A stretch of 64,000 nt of DNA. Source: Ruminococcus flavefaciens. GTDB lineage: Bacteria > Bacillota > Clostridia > Oscillospirales > Ruminococcaceae. A program made the translations under genes and the position numbers. Of this stretch, positions 33,681-42,130 are shown piece by piece. Position 1 is the stretch's first letter, and each line of letters begins with the position of its first letter. The stretch is from assembly GCF_900119075.1 (NCBI RefSeq), contig NZ_FPIP01000001.1, positions 310,001 through 374,000 on the forward strand. Direction: 5' to 3'. The notes under the pieces were generated by a model, which was not told the DNA's origin, did not search any database, and saw nothing but the letters and a program-made list of their open reading frames with translations.

Positions 33681-35729
33681 ATGAAGCGAAAAATGATTGG
33701 AGCTGCGGCAGCGTATATGGCGGGATTGTTTTTCGCTTCATTTTTTACAGATCCTGCTATACTGATAATATTTTTACTGATTATTGCCGCAGCTTGTATA
33801 GTTGGGATACGATTTGGCTTTAAGCGGAAAGATATTGCACTTATGGCATTATTCTTTGCAGCTTCTGGGGGAGTTTTCTCCGTATATACGGCTGTAAGAT
33901 ACAAGCCTGTTGTTGCTATGAACGGCAGTTCGGGCAGTTTTGTCGGCAAGGTCACTGACGTTCAGTATTACAGCGGAGAGAATGCTTCATATACGCTCAA
34001 CGGCAGGATAAACGGCAGTATAAAAGCTAAAGTCACATATTATTCGGCTTCGCTGGGAGCTGAAAAGGGCGATATCCTTGATATCGGCAGCTGTACTTTT
34101 CAGATACCCAAGTCGGACTATCTTTTCGACGGTGAGAAATATTACAAGTCTGACGGGATATTTCTGACCTTGCAAAATGCCAAGGACATCAGCGTTGAAC
34201 ACAGAAATGCAAGAAAGCTCGGAAAAGCCATTGAACGTTACAGAGAGGACATGATATCAGCGTTTCGGCTGAACCTTGGAAAGGACAGCGGAGACCTGCT
34301 TGCAGGAATGGTATTCGGCGAAAAGCGCGGCATGGACGACAACGTTAAAGCGTCAGTCTATCGCTGCGGTATCGGTCACATGCTTGCAGTCTCGGGACTT
34401 CATGTTTCGGTCGCTGTGTTTGTGCTTATGTGGCTGCTGAAACGGCTGCGAGTCAATAAATATGCTTCATTTGCGTTAATGGAGTGCCTTATCTTGTTTG
34501 TTGCTGCCATGGCGAATTATCCCGTGTCAGCCATAAGAGCAGCCATAATGATGAACTTTTTCTACGCCGCAAGACTTTTCCGACGGCAGAATGATACATT
34601 CAATTCACTGGCAGCAGCTGTTTTTCTGATATGTATTTTTCAGCCATATGCTGTCTATGACGAGGGCTTTATACTGTCTGTTGCAGGCACATTCGGTATC
34701 GGCGTATTTGCACAGTACATGACTAAGGATATGCCTGATGAACATCTTTATCAGAGATTTATCAGGAACTGCGCTGTAATGCTTTGTACTTCTCTGTGCG
34801 TATTTCCGTTTTCGCTGCTGTTCTTTGACGAGACATCTCTTATTTCGCCGATAACAAACATTTTCATAATTCCGCTTTGCTCAATATCTATGATAATCGG
34901 TCTTATCTATGCTCTCACAGGAGGAATCGTTGATCTTCTGTTCATTTCAAAGTATATCAACGAATTTGTGCTGAGGATATCCGATATTGCCGCAAGAATA
35001 AGATTTACTCATTTTTCCTGCGACAGTAAAGAGCTTGTACTGGGGCTTCTGCTATTTATAGTTGTTACTGCAATAACAGCGGTTCTTTTCGGCAAGAGAA
35101 AGTATATATGCTGCACTATTGCGGCAGCTGTTGTATTCATGTTTGTTGGCGCAGGCATTATTCGTATACAGAGGGACAGTCGTACGACTATCGCAGTCCT
35201 TGGAAATGGCAGTAATGCGGCTGTAGTTGTATGCGGCGGCGGAAGCACCGATATCATCGACCTCAGCGGACATTACAAGTCTGCTCGATATGTGAGGAAG
35301 TACCTTGCACGAAACGGGATAAGCTCTGTGCAGAACACTGTTCTTACCAATAAAGTCCAGTCCTCCTATGCGAGCTATCTGTATGAGCTGGAATTCGTTG
35401 ATACAGGAAAATGGCTTGCTTCTGGCGGTGATGTAAGTTCAGAAGACTTCGGCATCACTTATTTTGGTGATAACAGCGTCGTTATTGATGAGGGCAGCTT
35501 TTCTGCTGAGTACAGCGGCGGTACAGTGACTGTAAGAAGCGGCGATAAAAAGGCAGTCATTACTTCTGCTAAAGGCGGCGAGATATCGAATGACAGTATT
35601 ACTGTTATGTACGGAAATGTTCCTGAAAATGCCGATAGAAGCAATGATTCTGTGATATATCTTGCAGACGGAAATAATTTTGAGATAGTGCTGTCAGATT
35701 CTGGCGGCTGTAATATAAGGAGGCTGTAA
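33681..35729 (+). CDS. ComEC/Rec2-like membrane protein with degenerate C-terminal metallo-beta-lactamase-like domain
   Basis: The product is 682 aa. Two N-terminal helices are followed by an OB-like extracellular domain (about 70-170), then the Competence core with about eight helices and the motifs LAGMVFGEKRGMD and GIGHMLAVSGLHVSV. The C-terminal domain (about 490-682) follows the MBL fold pattern, but where ComEC has LTHxxxDH this reads VLTNKVQSSYAS, so the metal ligands are absent. It may form the DNA channel without nuclease activity, or be a nonfunctional relic. Its stop overlaps holA, and ComEC-HolA adjacency is common in Firmicutes. Confidence 0.85.
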   Translation: MKRKMIGAAAAYMAGLFFASFFTDPAILIIFLLIIAAACIVGIRFGFKRKDIALMALFFAASGGVFSVYTAVRYKPVVAMNGSSGSFVGKVTDVQYYSGENASYTLNGRINGSIKAKVTYYSASLGAEKGDILDIGSCTFQIPKSDYLFDGEKYYKSDGIFLTLQNAKDISVEHRNARKLGKAIERYREDMISAFRLNLGKDSGDLLAGMVFGEKRGMDDNVKASVYRCGIGHMLAVSGLHVSVAVFVLMWLLKRLRVNKYASFALMECLILFVAAMANYPVSAIRAAIMMNFFYAARLFRRQNDTFNSLAAAVFLICIFQPYAVYDEGFILSVAGTFGIGVFAQYMTKDMPDEHLYQRFIRNCAVMLCTSLCVFPFSLLFFDETSLISPITNIFIIPLCSISMIIGLIYALTGGIVDLLFISKYINEFVLRISDIAARIRFTHFSCDSKELVLGLLLFIVVTAITAVLFGKRKYICCTIAAAVVFMFVGAGIIRIQRDSRTTIAVLGNGSNAAVVVCGGGSTDIIDLSGHYKSARYVRKYLARNGISSVQNTVLTNKVQSSYASYLYELEFVDTGKWLASGGDVSSEDFGITYFGDNSVVIDEGSFSAEYSGGTVTVRSGDKKAVITSAKGGEISNDSITVMYGNVPENADRSNDSVIYLADGNNFEIVLSDSGGCNIRRL

Positions 35730-36811
35730 TGCCACAGACTGATCCTAAAACTGTAAAGGCGGAGCTTAAAAAAGGCGATCTGAAAAATCTGTATTATATC
35801 TTCGGAAAGAACATTCCCGAAGTTGAAAAGCTCACTAAGCAGATAATCAAGGCTGCCGTGGGTGACAATGAGGATTTTGCTCTTAATAAGCTTGACGGGC
35901 GTTATCTTGATACTTCGGAGCTTTATGACATGATACAGATGATGCCCATGATGTCTGAATACAACTGTATCCTCATAAACGACTATAACTGCGAGAAGCC
36001 ACGTGAAAATATGGCAGGACTCCGAGCCGAGGACCTAAATAAAAAGCTTGTAGAAGTACTTAAGGATATACCTGAGCAGACTGTTGTTATATTCAATGTC
36101 ACAGGCTTTGAGATATCGGTAAAAACCGATTACAAAACAGGAAAAAGTATCATTAAGGACAAAAACAAGAAGCTTTCCGACCTTGCTGCAAAGGTTGGAG
36201 AGCTTGTTGAGTGTCCCATAAAGTCAGAGAATGAGCTTGCAAAGGAGATAGCAGCAAGTGTTTCTGCCCGAGGAGCTCTTATCTCCCTTGACAGAGCCCG
36301 TGAGCTTGCGGAAATGTGTCAGTCGGACACTCTTACTATCAAAAATGAGATAGACAAGCTCTGCTCCTATGTTGGCAGCGGCGAGATAACCTCTGAGGTA
36401 CTGCAAAATCTCGTTCACAGACAGAGCAACGTTACCTTTTTCAAGCTTGCCGACGCTGTTGCGGCTTTCAACAAAAGGTCTGCATTCGAGGCTCTTGACG
36501 AGCTCATGCAGGATAAGGAAAACAGGGTAGCTGTCCTTGCCAATATTACGGGTTCGTTTATAGATATGTACCGCGCCGCCTGCGCGAGACAGCGCGGAAA
36601 GCAGGTCATGGACGTTAAAGAGGATTTCGCTTATGTCTGGGAGTTCAAGGTGAAAAATGCGTTCCGCGACAGCTCACGTATGAGTATACGCAGGCTCAGG
36701 GAGTGCATAAAGATACTTCGTGACACTAATATAACGCTGAATTCAGGCGGCGGAGACGAAAAGACCATACTTGAGCAGACCGTTACAAAAATGCTGATGA
36801 CTAAGAATTAA
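35729..36811 (+). CDS. holA: DNA polymerase III subunit delta
   Basis: The product is 360 aa with the clamp-loader delta pattern: N-terminal NLYYIFGKNIPEVEKLTKQI, a P-loop-less AAA+ domain, and the C-terminal helical collar (LKECIKILRDTNI-like region ending in a short tail). It opens the beta clamp for loading during replication. Shine-Dalgarno AAGGAGG in the comEC end; ATG shares the comEC stop. Confidence 0.92.
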   Translation: MPQTDPKTVKAELKKGDLKNLYYIFGKNIPEVEKLTKQIIKAAVGDNEDFALNKLDGRYLDTSELYDMIQMMPMMSEYNCILINDYNCEKPRENMAGLRAEDLNKKLVEVLKDIPEQTVVIFNVTGFEISVKTDYKTGKSIIKDKNKKLSDLAAKVGELVECPIKSENELAKEIAASVSARGALISLDRARELAEMCQSDTLTIKNEIDKLCSYVGSGEITSEVLQNLVHRQSNVTFFKLADAVAAFNKRSAFEALDELMQDKENRVAVLANITGSFIDMYRAACARQRGKQVMDVKEDFAYVWEFKVKNAFRDSSRMSIRRLRECIKILRDTNITLNSGGGDEKTILEQTVTKMLMTKN

Positions 36812-36822
36812 CGGGTGAGATA

Positions 36823-37422
36823 ATGATAAAAATAGATGAAGCTATAATCGTTGAAGGTAAATATGACAAGATAAAGCTTTCCTCCATTGTTGACGCTGTT
36901 ATCATAATCACTAACGGCTTCGGCATATTCAAGGATACCGAGAAGCTTGAACTTATCCGTTACTACGCTAAAAAAACGGGAATAATCATTCTTACGGACT
37001 CCGATGCGGCAGGCAGGCGCATACGCGGCTATATAAAGGGCGCTGTAGGCGGCGGAAAGATAACCAATGTCTATATCCCCGATGTTTTCGGCAAGGAAAA
37101 ACGCAAAGTAAAGCCCTCAGCCGAGGGAAAGCTCGGCGTTGAGGGCATCGACGTACAGACTCTTCTTGCAGCTTTTGAAAAGTCCGGTATCACGGCTTCA
37201 AAAAGCGGAAAACGTTCTGATATAACTAAGCTTACATTATATGAGCTCGGACTCAGCGGCGGTGAGAACAGCCGCGAACTCCGCGAGAAATTACAGCTTC
37301 ATCTGGGACTGCCGAGACAGCTTTCAGCAGGTGCGCTCATTGAAGTTCTTTGCACCATGATGGACAGCGCAGAGCTTGCGCAGGTAATGAGTGAATTGAA
37401 GGGAGAAAATAATGGTATATAG
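36823..37422 (+). CDS. rnmV: Ribonuclease M5 (Toprim domain)
   Basis: The product is 199 aa. A Toprim fold has the Glu motif AIIVEGKYDKIKL at the start and the Asp motif IIILTDSDAAGRRIR. The C-terminal part (about 125-195, DUF4093-like) matches RNase M5, which matures 5S rRNA in Firmicutes. It overlaps the MBOAT gene by 11 bases. Confidence 0.9.
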   Translation: MIKIDEAIIVEGKYDKIKLSSIVDAVIIITNGFGIFKDTEKLELIRYYAKKTGIIILTDSDAAGRRIRGYIKGAVGGGKITNVYIPDVFGKEKRKVKPSAEGKLGVEGIDVQTLLAAFEKSGITASKSGKRSDITKLTLYELGLSGGENSRELREKLQLHLGLPRQLSAGALIEVLCTMMDSAELAQVMSELKGENNGI

Positions 37423-38791
37423 CAGCTTGCTGTTCATATACGGGTTTCTGCCCGTTTCTGTACTGCTTTTTTATATAACGCCGAAGAAGCTTCGTGAGCT
37501 GACGCTGCTTTTTCTGAGCATAGTCTTTTGCGGTATGATAAGCCTGTACTTCCTGATATTCATACTTGCATTTACTGCGCTGAATTATGGCTTTTCACAT
37601 CTTATCAGCCGCCTGAGAAAAAATGAAAAGGCAGCGGCGGTACCGCTTACGGTCGGTATTATAATCGACCTTGCAGCTCTGATAGTGTTCCGCACTGAAT
37701 ATTTTGATTGGCTGTACAGGCTGATCAAAGCTCCCGAGGGCTTTTTTCCTGTTGGAATATCATTTTTCAGCCTTGCGGCAGTAGGCACTCTCATTGACAT
37801 TTACAAAGGCAGGATAAAAGCTGAAAAGAACATAGTTCGCTTTTCGCTGTATTTTATGTTCTTTCCAAGGCTTATCATGGGACCTCTTCTGCGGTACGGA
37901 GTTTTCAGGAGAATACTTGACAACCGCAGGGAAACACCTGCAAATATCGGCATAGGAATGACTCTTTTTGTGAAAGGTCTTGCGAAAAAGGTCATTGTTG
38001 CCGATGATCTGTATATGCTCTATACAGCTGTTCAGAGCCAGAATGTAAAGGAGCTTTCGGCTGTTACCGCATGGCTTGGAATAACAGGCTTTGTGCTGTG
38101 TCTTTATTTTAATCTTTCAGGCTTTGCTGATATGGGCACAGGTATAGCCTACTGCTTCGGCTATCGTATGCCTCAGAGCTTCAACTATCCTCTTGTCAGC
38201 ACAAAGATAAAGTATTTTGCGGCAAGGTGGCAGTCTCAGGTGATACAGTGGCTGAGAAGATACGTCACCAAGCCGTTATACGGCGTTTGCGGACAAAGGT
38301 GGATAAAGGAGCTTATCTTCATATTCGGCTGGACTCTGTTTGGTATTTGGTACACATTCAGCGTAAACGGCGCTTTATGGGGCTTGCTCATAGGAACAGC
38401 CGTTATTATTGAGCGCCGTATTGCCAAGAGAAAGATAATGAATATCACGGGTATTATTTATACCGCCTTTGTTATAATTATCTGCTCTGTTTTCCTTGCA
38501 GGCAGCAATCCCTCATATTCGGGAAGATATCTGCTTGCAATGCTTAGCGGAAACGGAGTAATAGCTGATTCACAGGCATTTTATCTGCTTAAGTCATATA
38601 TAGTCATGCTGCTTGCGGCTATATATGCCGCCTCGGACCTTTTCCGAAATCTTATGACTCGTTCGGGCAAAAAGAAGGTAAAGGCTGTTATCAATGCTGT
38701 TTCGACGCTGGTGGTGCTTGCTGCACTTATTATCTGCACGGCACTTCTGTCCTACAGCGGCAGCTCTGAAATGCTTATCATGAAACTGTAA
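37412..38791 (+). CDS. MBOAT-like membrane protein lacking the catalytic histidine
   Basis: The product is 459 aa, with about eleven membrane segments in the AlgI/DltB-type MBOAT layout (FLPVSVLLFYITPKKLRE; FPRLIMGPLLRYGVF). In active AlgI/DltB relatives two motifs are histidine-based: RWHISLS and (L)WHG. Here they read ARWQSQVIQWL (Gln274) and GIWYTFSVNGALWG (Tyr314). Both histidines are therefore missing while the surrounding fold is kept. It should not be a classical O-acyltransferase unless chemistry differs. Shine-Dalgarno GGGAG. It is followed at 38803 by its usual partner type, a DHHW-like protein, which is also changed. Confidence 0.8.
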   Translation: MVYSSLLFIYGFLPVSVLLFYITPKKLRELTLLFLSIVFCGMISLYFLIFILAFTALNYGFSHLISRLRKNEKAAAVPLTVGIIIDLAALIVFRTEYFDWLYRLIKAPEGFFPVGISFFSLAAVGTLIDIYKGRIKAEKNIVRFSLYFMFFPRLIMGPLLRYGVFRRILDNRRETPANIGIGMTLFVKGLAKKVIVADDLYMLYTAVQSQNVKELSAVTAWLGITGFVLCLYFNLSGFADMGTGIAYCFGYRMPQSFNYPLVSTKIKYFAARWQSQVIQWLRRYVTKPLYGVCGQRWIKELIFIFGWTLFGIWYTFSVNGALWGLLIGTAVIIERRIAKRKIMNITGIIYTAFVIIICSVFLAGSNPSYSGRYLLAMLSGNGVIADSQAFYLLKSYIVMLLAAIYAASDLFRNLMTRSGKKKVKAVINAVSTLVVLAALIICTALLSYSGSSEMLIMKL

Positions 38792-38802
38792 GGGGGGAGA
38801 AT

Positions 38803-39939
38803 ATGCCTAAGATAGCGAATAAGATAACAGCTGCTGTTACTCTTGCGTTCATTACTTTTTTCGGCGCGGCTACAGTTTTCGGGAATAAGTCGGAGGTCTC
38901 TTATACCGAAAACAGGAGACTGGCAAAGCTTCCGAAGATAACGGCTGAAAAGCTTTATAACGGTGACACTTCAAAAGAACTCGGTACGTATATGACAGAT
39001 CATTTTGCGGGACGAAGCCAGTGGCTTTCAGCGAAAACTGCTATGCAGACAGAGCTTTCCGAGAGCATAGTCAACGGCGTTTATGTGGGAAACGAAAGGC
39101 TTCTTGACGTTGACGCCTCACACAGAGTTCCTATATCCGTAAATGCTGATATTTTCAGCAGGTATGCGGAGAATTACGACGGAACTGTGTATTTTGCAGC
39201 TATACCCACTTCTTCAGGAATATATGGTGATACTCTCCCTGTATATATCGATAATCGCTCCGACAGCCAGCAGATATCTGCATTTTATGATTTTCTTGAC
39301 ACTGATATAAGGAAGATAGACGCTTATAATATTCTGAAAATGCTCAAGGATAACTATATTTATTATCGCAATGATACTAAATGGACGAGCTACGGGGCAT
39401 ACTGTGTATATAAAACGGTAGTTAAGAAGCTTGGTTTTCAGCCTATATCCTATGATAAATACGCAGTAGAGCACGTTACCGATGAGTTCAGAGGGAATCT
39501 TTATAACAGGACTATCTCAAAAAAGCCCGAGGCGGATATCATCGACATATATGAATATCCCGAGGGCGCGGAGGTGCTGACCTGTGTTTGTACTCGTGAC
39601 GACGGGAGTAAATTCGAGGGAAGACTCTATGACAGAAGCAGACTTGCTTCAAACGATATGTACTCGATGTATCTTGGCGAGTCAGTCCCTTTTATGAGGA
39701 TATATACCTCTGCAAACACGGATAAGAAGCTTCTTGTCATCAAGGACAGCTATGCAGACTGCTTCATACCGTTCCTTGTTCAGCATTACAGCGAGATAGC
39801 TGTTGTTTCTCCGAAAGATATGAAAGGCAGCATTTCGGATCATCTCAACATCAACGATTATGGACAGACATTGTTTTTATTCGGCATTGAAAATTTAGGC
39901 GACAGAAAAACTCTTGAAAAGATCATCGAAAGGAAATGA
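38803..39939 (+). CDS. DHHW/AlgJ-like extracytoplasmic protein with altered DHHW motif
   Basis: The product is 378 aa. An N-terminal hydrophobic signal or anchor (about 8-25) is followed by FGNKSEVSYTENRRLAKLPK, the standard opening of the DHHW (DUF4886/AlgX-like SGNH) family. The family motif D-H-H-W reads D191-T-K-W194 (RNDTKWTSYG). The C-terminal IKDSYADCFIPFLVQHY keeps the Asp-Ser pair (Ser316). These proteins normally work with an MBOAT partner in acetylating polysaccharides. Shine-Dalgarno GGGGGGAG. Loss of both histidines in this gene mirrors the loss in the MBOAT gene. Confidence 0.82.
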   Translation: MPKIANKITAAVTLAFITFFGAATVFGNKSEVSYTENRRLAKLPKITAEKLYNGDTSKELGTYMTDHFAGRSQWLSAKTAMQTELSESIVNGVYVGNERLLDVDASHRVPISVNADIFSRYAENYDGTVYFAAIPTSSGIYGDTLPVYIDNRSDSQQISAFYDFLDTDIRKIDAYNILKMLKDNYIYYRNDTKWTSYGAYCVYKTVVKKLGFQPISYDKYAVEHVTDEFRGNLYNRTISKKPEADIIDIYEYPEGAEVLTCVCTRDDGSKFEGRLYDRSRLASNDMYSMYLGESVPFMRIYTSANTDKKLLVIKDSYADCFIPFLVQHYSEIAVVSPKDMKGSISDHLNINDYGQTLFLFGIENLGDRKTLEKIIERK

Positions 39940-39944
39940 AAGTT

Positions 39945-40724
39945 ATGAAAGCATTGATAACAGGCGCTACATCAGGTATCGGACAGAGCTTTGCGGCTAA
40001 GCTTGCCAAAAGAGGCTGGTCGCTTATCCTGACGGGTAGAAATGAGAAAAGGCTTAAGGAATTACAGGAATCTCTCGGCGGAAATATCGAGATAATCGCT
40101 GCCGACCTTGCAAAAAAAGAGGACGTTTTCAAGGTTTATGAGTTTTGTAAAGGCAAAGATGTGGATATGCTCATAAATAACGCAGGATACGGACTTTTCG
40201 GCAAGTTCGAGGATACAGACCTTGATGACGAAGTAAATATGATAAACGTAAATATCACGGCGCTTCATATCCTGACTAAGCTTTTTCTGCGCGATTTCAA
40301 GAAAAAAGACCACGGAACCATACTCAATGTTGCTTCTGCCGCAGGCTTTATGGCAGGACCTCTTATGGCGGCGTATTACGGCTCTAAGAACTACGTTTTG
40401 AAGCTCTCGGTCGCTATCTGGGAGGAGCTCCGCAGAGACCATTCAAATGTAAAGATAACAGTGCTCTGCCCGGGACCTGTTGATACTAATTTCAATAACC
40501 GTGCAGGCGTAAGCTTTTCAGTAAAGCCGATAACTCCTGATTATGCAGCGGAATTTGCACTGGATAAGGCGTTCAGCGGCAAGCTTTTTGCAGTTCCGGG
40601 GCTTTTTGTAAAGCTTGGAACTGTTGCTCAGAGATTTGTTCCGCAAAAGATGCTGTCTGCGATAGTATACAATATCCAGAGTGCCAAAAAGACATCTGAC
40701 GGAAAGGAAAAGGCTCTTAAATAA
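39945..40724 (+). CDS. Short-chain dehydrogenase/reductase
   Basis: The product is 259 aa. The start at 39945 is chosen because AAAGGA lies about 10 bases upstream; an ATG at 39936 overlaps that site. Classical SDR motifs are TGATSGIGQSF, NNAGYG and YYGSKNYVLK (catalytic Tyr and Lys), with a CPGPVDT motif. It is an NAD(P)-dependent oxidoreductase of unknown substrate; the C-terminal extension (VPGLFVKLGTVAQRFVP) suggests membrane association. Confidence 0.9.
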   Translation: MKALITGATSGIGQSFAAKLAKRGWSLILTGRNEKRLKELQESLGGNIEIIAADLAKKEDVFKVYEFCKGKDVDMLINNAGYGLFGKFEDTDLDDEVNMINVNITALHILTKLFLRDFKKKDHGTILNVASAAGFMAGPLMAAYYGSKNYVLKLSVAIWEELRRDHSNVKITVLCPGPVDTNFNNRAGVSFSVKPITPDYAAEFALDKAFSGKLFAVPGLFVKLGTVAQRFVPQKMLSAIVYNIQSAKKTSDGKEKALK

Positions 40725-41263
40725 TGAGAGATATCAGCTACAGAGTAGCGCTGGGAGGCATAGTTTCCGCACTTTGTCTCGTTACAATGTTCCTTGCGGG
40801 AGTTCTTCCTGCGCTTTATCTGCTGCTTCCCGGGATAGCAGGCATACTGCTCATGATAATAGCTGTGGAGGTAAACACAGCATGGGCTTTTCTGACGTAT
40901 ATCGCAGTCAGCCTGCTGTCGCTTTTTATAACCTTTGACAAGGAAGCGGCGTTAATATTTATAATGCTGTTCGGACACTATCCCATATTGAGGTTCTATA
41001 TACAGAAGATACCGCTTCGCATTATAAGACTGCTTATAAAGCTTTTTATCTGCAACGTCTGCATTATAGGCTATTTCTATGTGACGGTATATATATTAGG
41101 AATTGAAGATATGCTGGAGGAATTCAACGATTTCGGAAAATACGGAGCTTACATACTGCTTGGTATTACCAATCTGATATTCCTTGTGTACGATATAGAC
41201 CTTGACTTCATGCATAATCTTTATAAAAAGAGGATAATGCCGAAATTCCGCAAAAAAAGATAG
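40724..41263 (+). CDS. Predicted integral membrane protein, function unknown
   Basis: The product is 179 aa with about five hydrophobic helices and a basic C-terminus (KKRIMPKFRKKR). The first part (VALGGIVSALCLVTMFLAGV) recalls small transporter S-components but no signature confirms it. The ATG shares a base with the SDR stop (TAATG). It ends the alaS operon; its stop codon lies in the terminator arm. Confidence 0.75.
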   Translation: MRDISYRVALGGIVSALCLVTMFLAGVLPALYLLLPGIAGILLMIIAVEVNTAWAFLTYIAVSLLSLFITFDKEAALIFIMLFGHYPILRFYIQKIPLRIIRLLIKLFICNVCIIGYFYVTVYILGIEDMLEEFNDFGKYGAYILLGITNLIFLVYDIDLDFMHNLYKKRIMPKFRKKR

Positions 41264-41302
41264 ACCATGCCATTTGTTTATTATGGTATGGTCTGTTTTT
41301 TT
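41262..41302 (+). terminator. Terminator of the alaS operon
   Basis: AGACCATGCCAT (41262-41273) pairs with ATGGTATGGTCT (41283-41294) with one G-U pair, followed by GTTTTTTT. Confidence 0.92.
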
Positions 41303-41378
41303 ATGGTAATTTATTATCGCCTGAAGATACATATAATAAATGTTTATTGCAGCGAACAATAATAACAATTATTTATAC

Positions 41379-41407
41379 TTGATTTATTAACATTTATATG
41401 ATATAAT
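41379..41407 (+). promoter_or_regulatory. SigA-type promoter for the nucleosidase gene
   Basis: TTGATT (41379-41384), a 17-base spacer, and TATAAT (41402-41407), with TG of an extended -10 at 41399-41400. Confidence 0.85.
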
Positions 41408-41438
41408 GACTATGTAATATTTTTAATGGAGTGATTTT

Positions 41439-42116
41439 ATGAATACTATCGCTATCATCGGAGCAATGCCTTCTGAGCTGGCTGATATAAGAGCTATTCT
41501 CGGCAAGGGCGAGGTAAAGCGTATCTCGGGCTTTGATTTTTACATCAATGATAGAAACGGCAAAACTGTTATCAATGCCTGCTGCGGTATCGCAAAGGTA
41601 AATGCAGCAGTTTGTACACAGGTTATGATCGATAATTTTCACCCTGACTGTGTGATAAATACTGGTATCGCAGGCGGAATGAACAGTGCAGTAAAGGTCT
41701 GTGACATTGTTATTTCCACAGAGGTGCTTCCTCACGATCTCGATCTTCACTTCTTAAAGGACTATCCGCCCTACTGCGGAATATTCAAGGCTGATGGCGG
41801 GCTTATGGATATAGCAGAGAAGGTTTGCGGCGAGTTTGAGGTGAAGTCCTTCAGAGGACGTATCGTTTCAGGAGAGGCATTCATCTCAAGCAATGAGGTG
41901 AAAAAGGCTATTCAGGAAAAGTTTGATCCATATGCCGTTGATATGGAGAGTGCCGCAGTTGGACACTGCTGTTATCTCAATGAGCTTCCGTTTGTTAGTG
42001 TGCGCTGTATATCTGATAATGCAGACGACGAGGGAGCAATGTCATTTGACGAATTTGAAAAAATAGCTGCTAAGCGTGTTGCGGAAATAGTTCTGCGCAT
42101 GGCTGAGCTGCTGTGA
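41439..42116 (+). CDS. mtnN: 5'-methylthioadenosine/S-adenosylhomocysteine nucleosidase
   Basis: The product is 225 aa, opening with IAIIGAMPSELADIRAIL and carrying NTGIAGGMN, FISSNEVKKAI, and the substrate motif DMESAAVGH. It cleaves adenine from MTA and SAH in the methyl cycle and in recycling of autoinducer-2 precursors. Shine-Dalgarno TGGAG. The downstream dockerin gene begins only 15 bases after the stop. Confidence 0.95.
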   Translation: MNTIAIIGAMPSELADIRAILGKGEVKRISGFDFYINDRNGKTVINACCGIAKVNAAVCTQVMIDNFHPDCVINTGIAGGMNSAVKVCDIVISTEVLPHDLDLHFLKDYPPYCGIFKADGGLMDIAEKVCGEFEVKSFRGRIVSGEAFISSNEVKKAIQEKFDPYAVDMESAAVGHCCYLNELPFVSVRCISDNADDEGAMSFDEFEKIAAKRVAEIVLRMAELL

Positions 42117-42130
42117 AAGGAGTATTTTAT

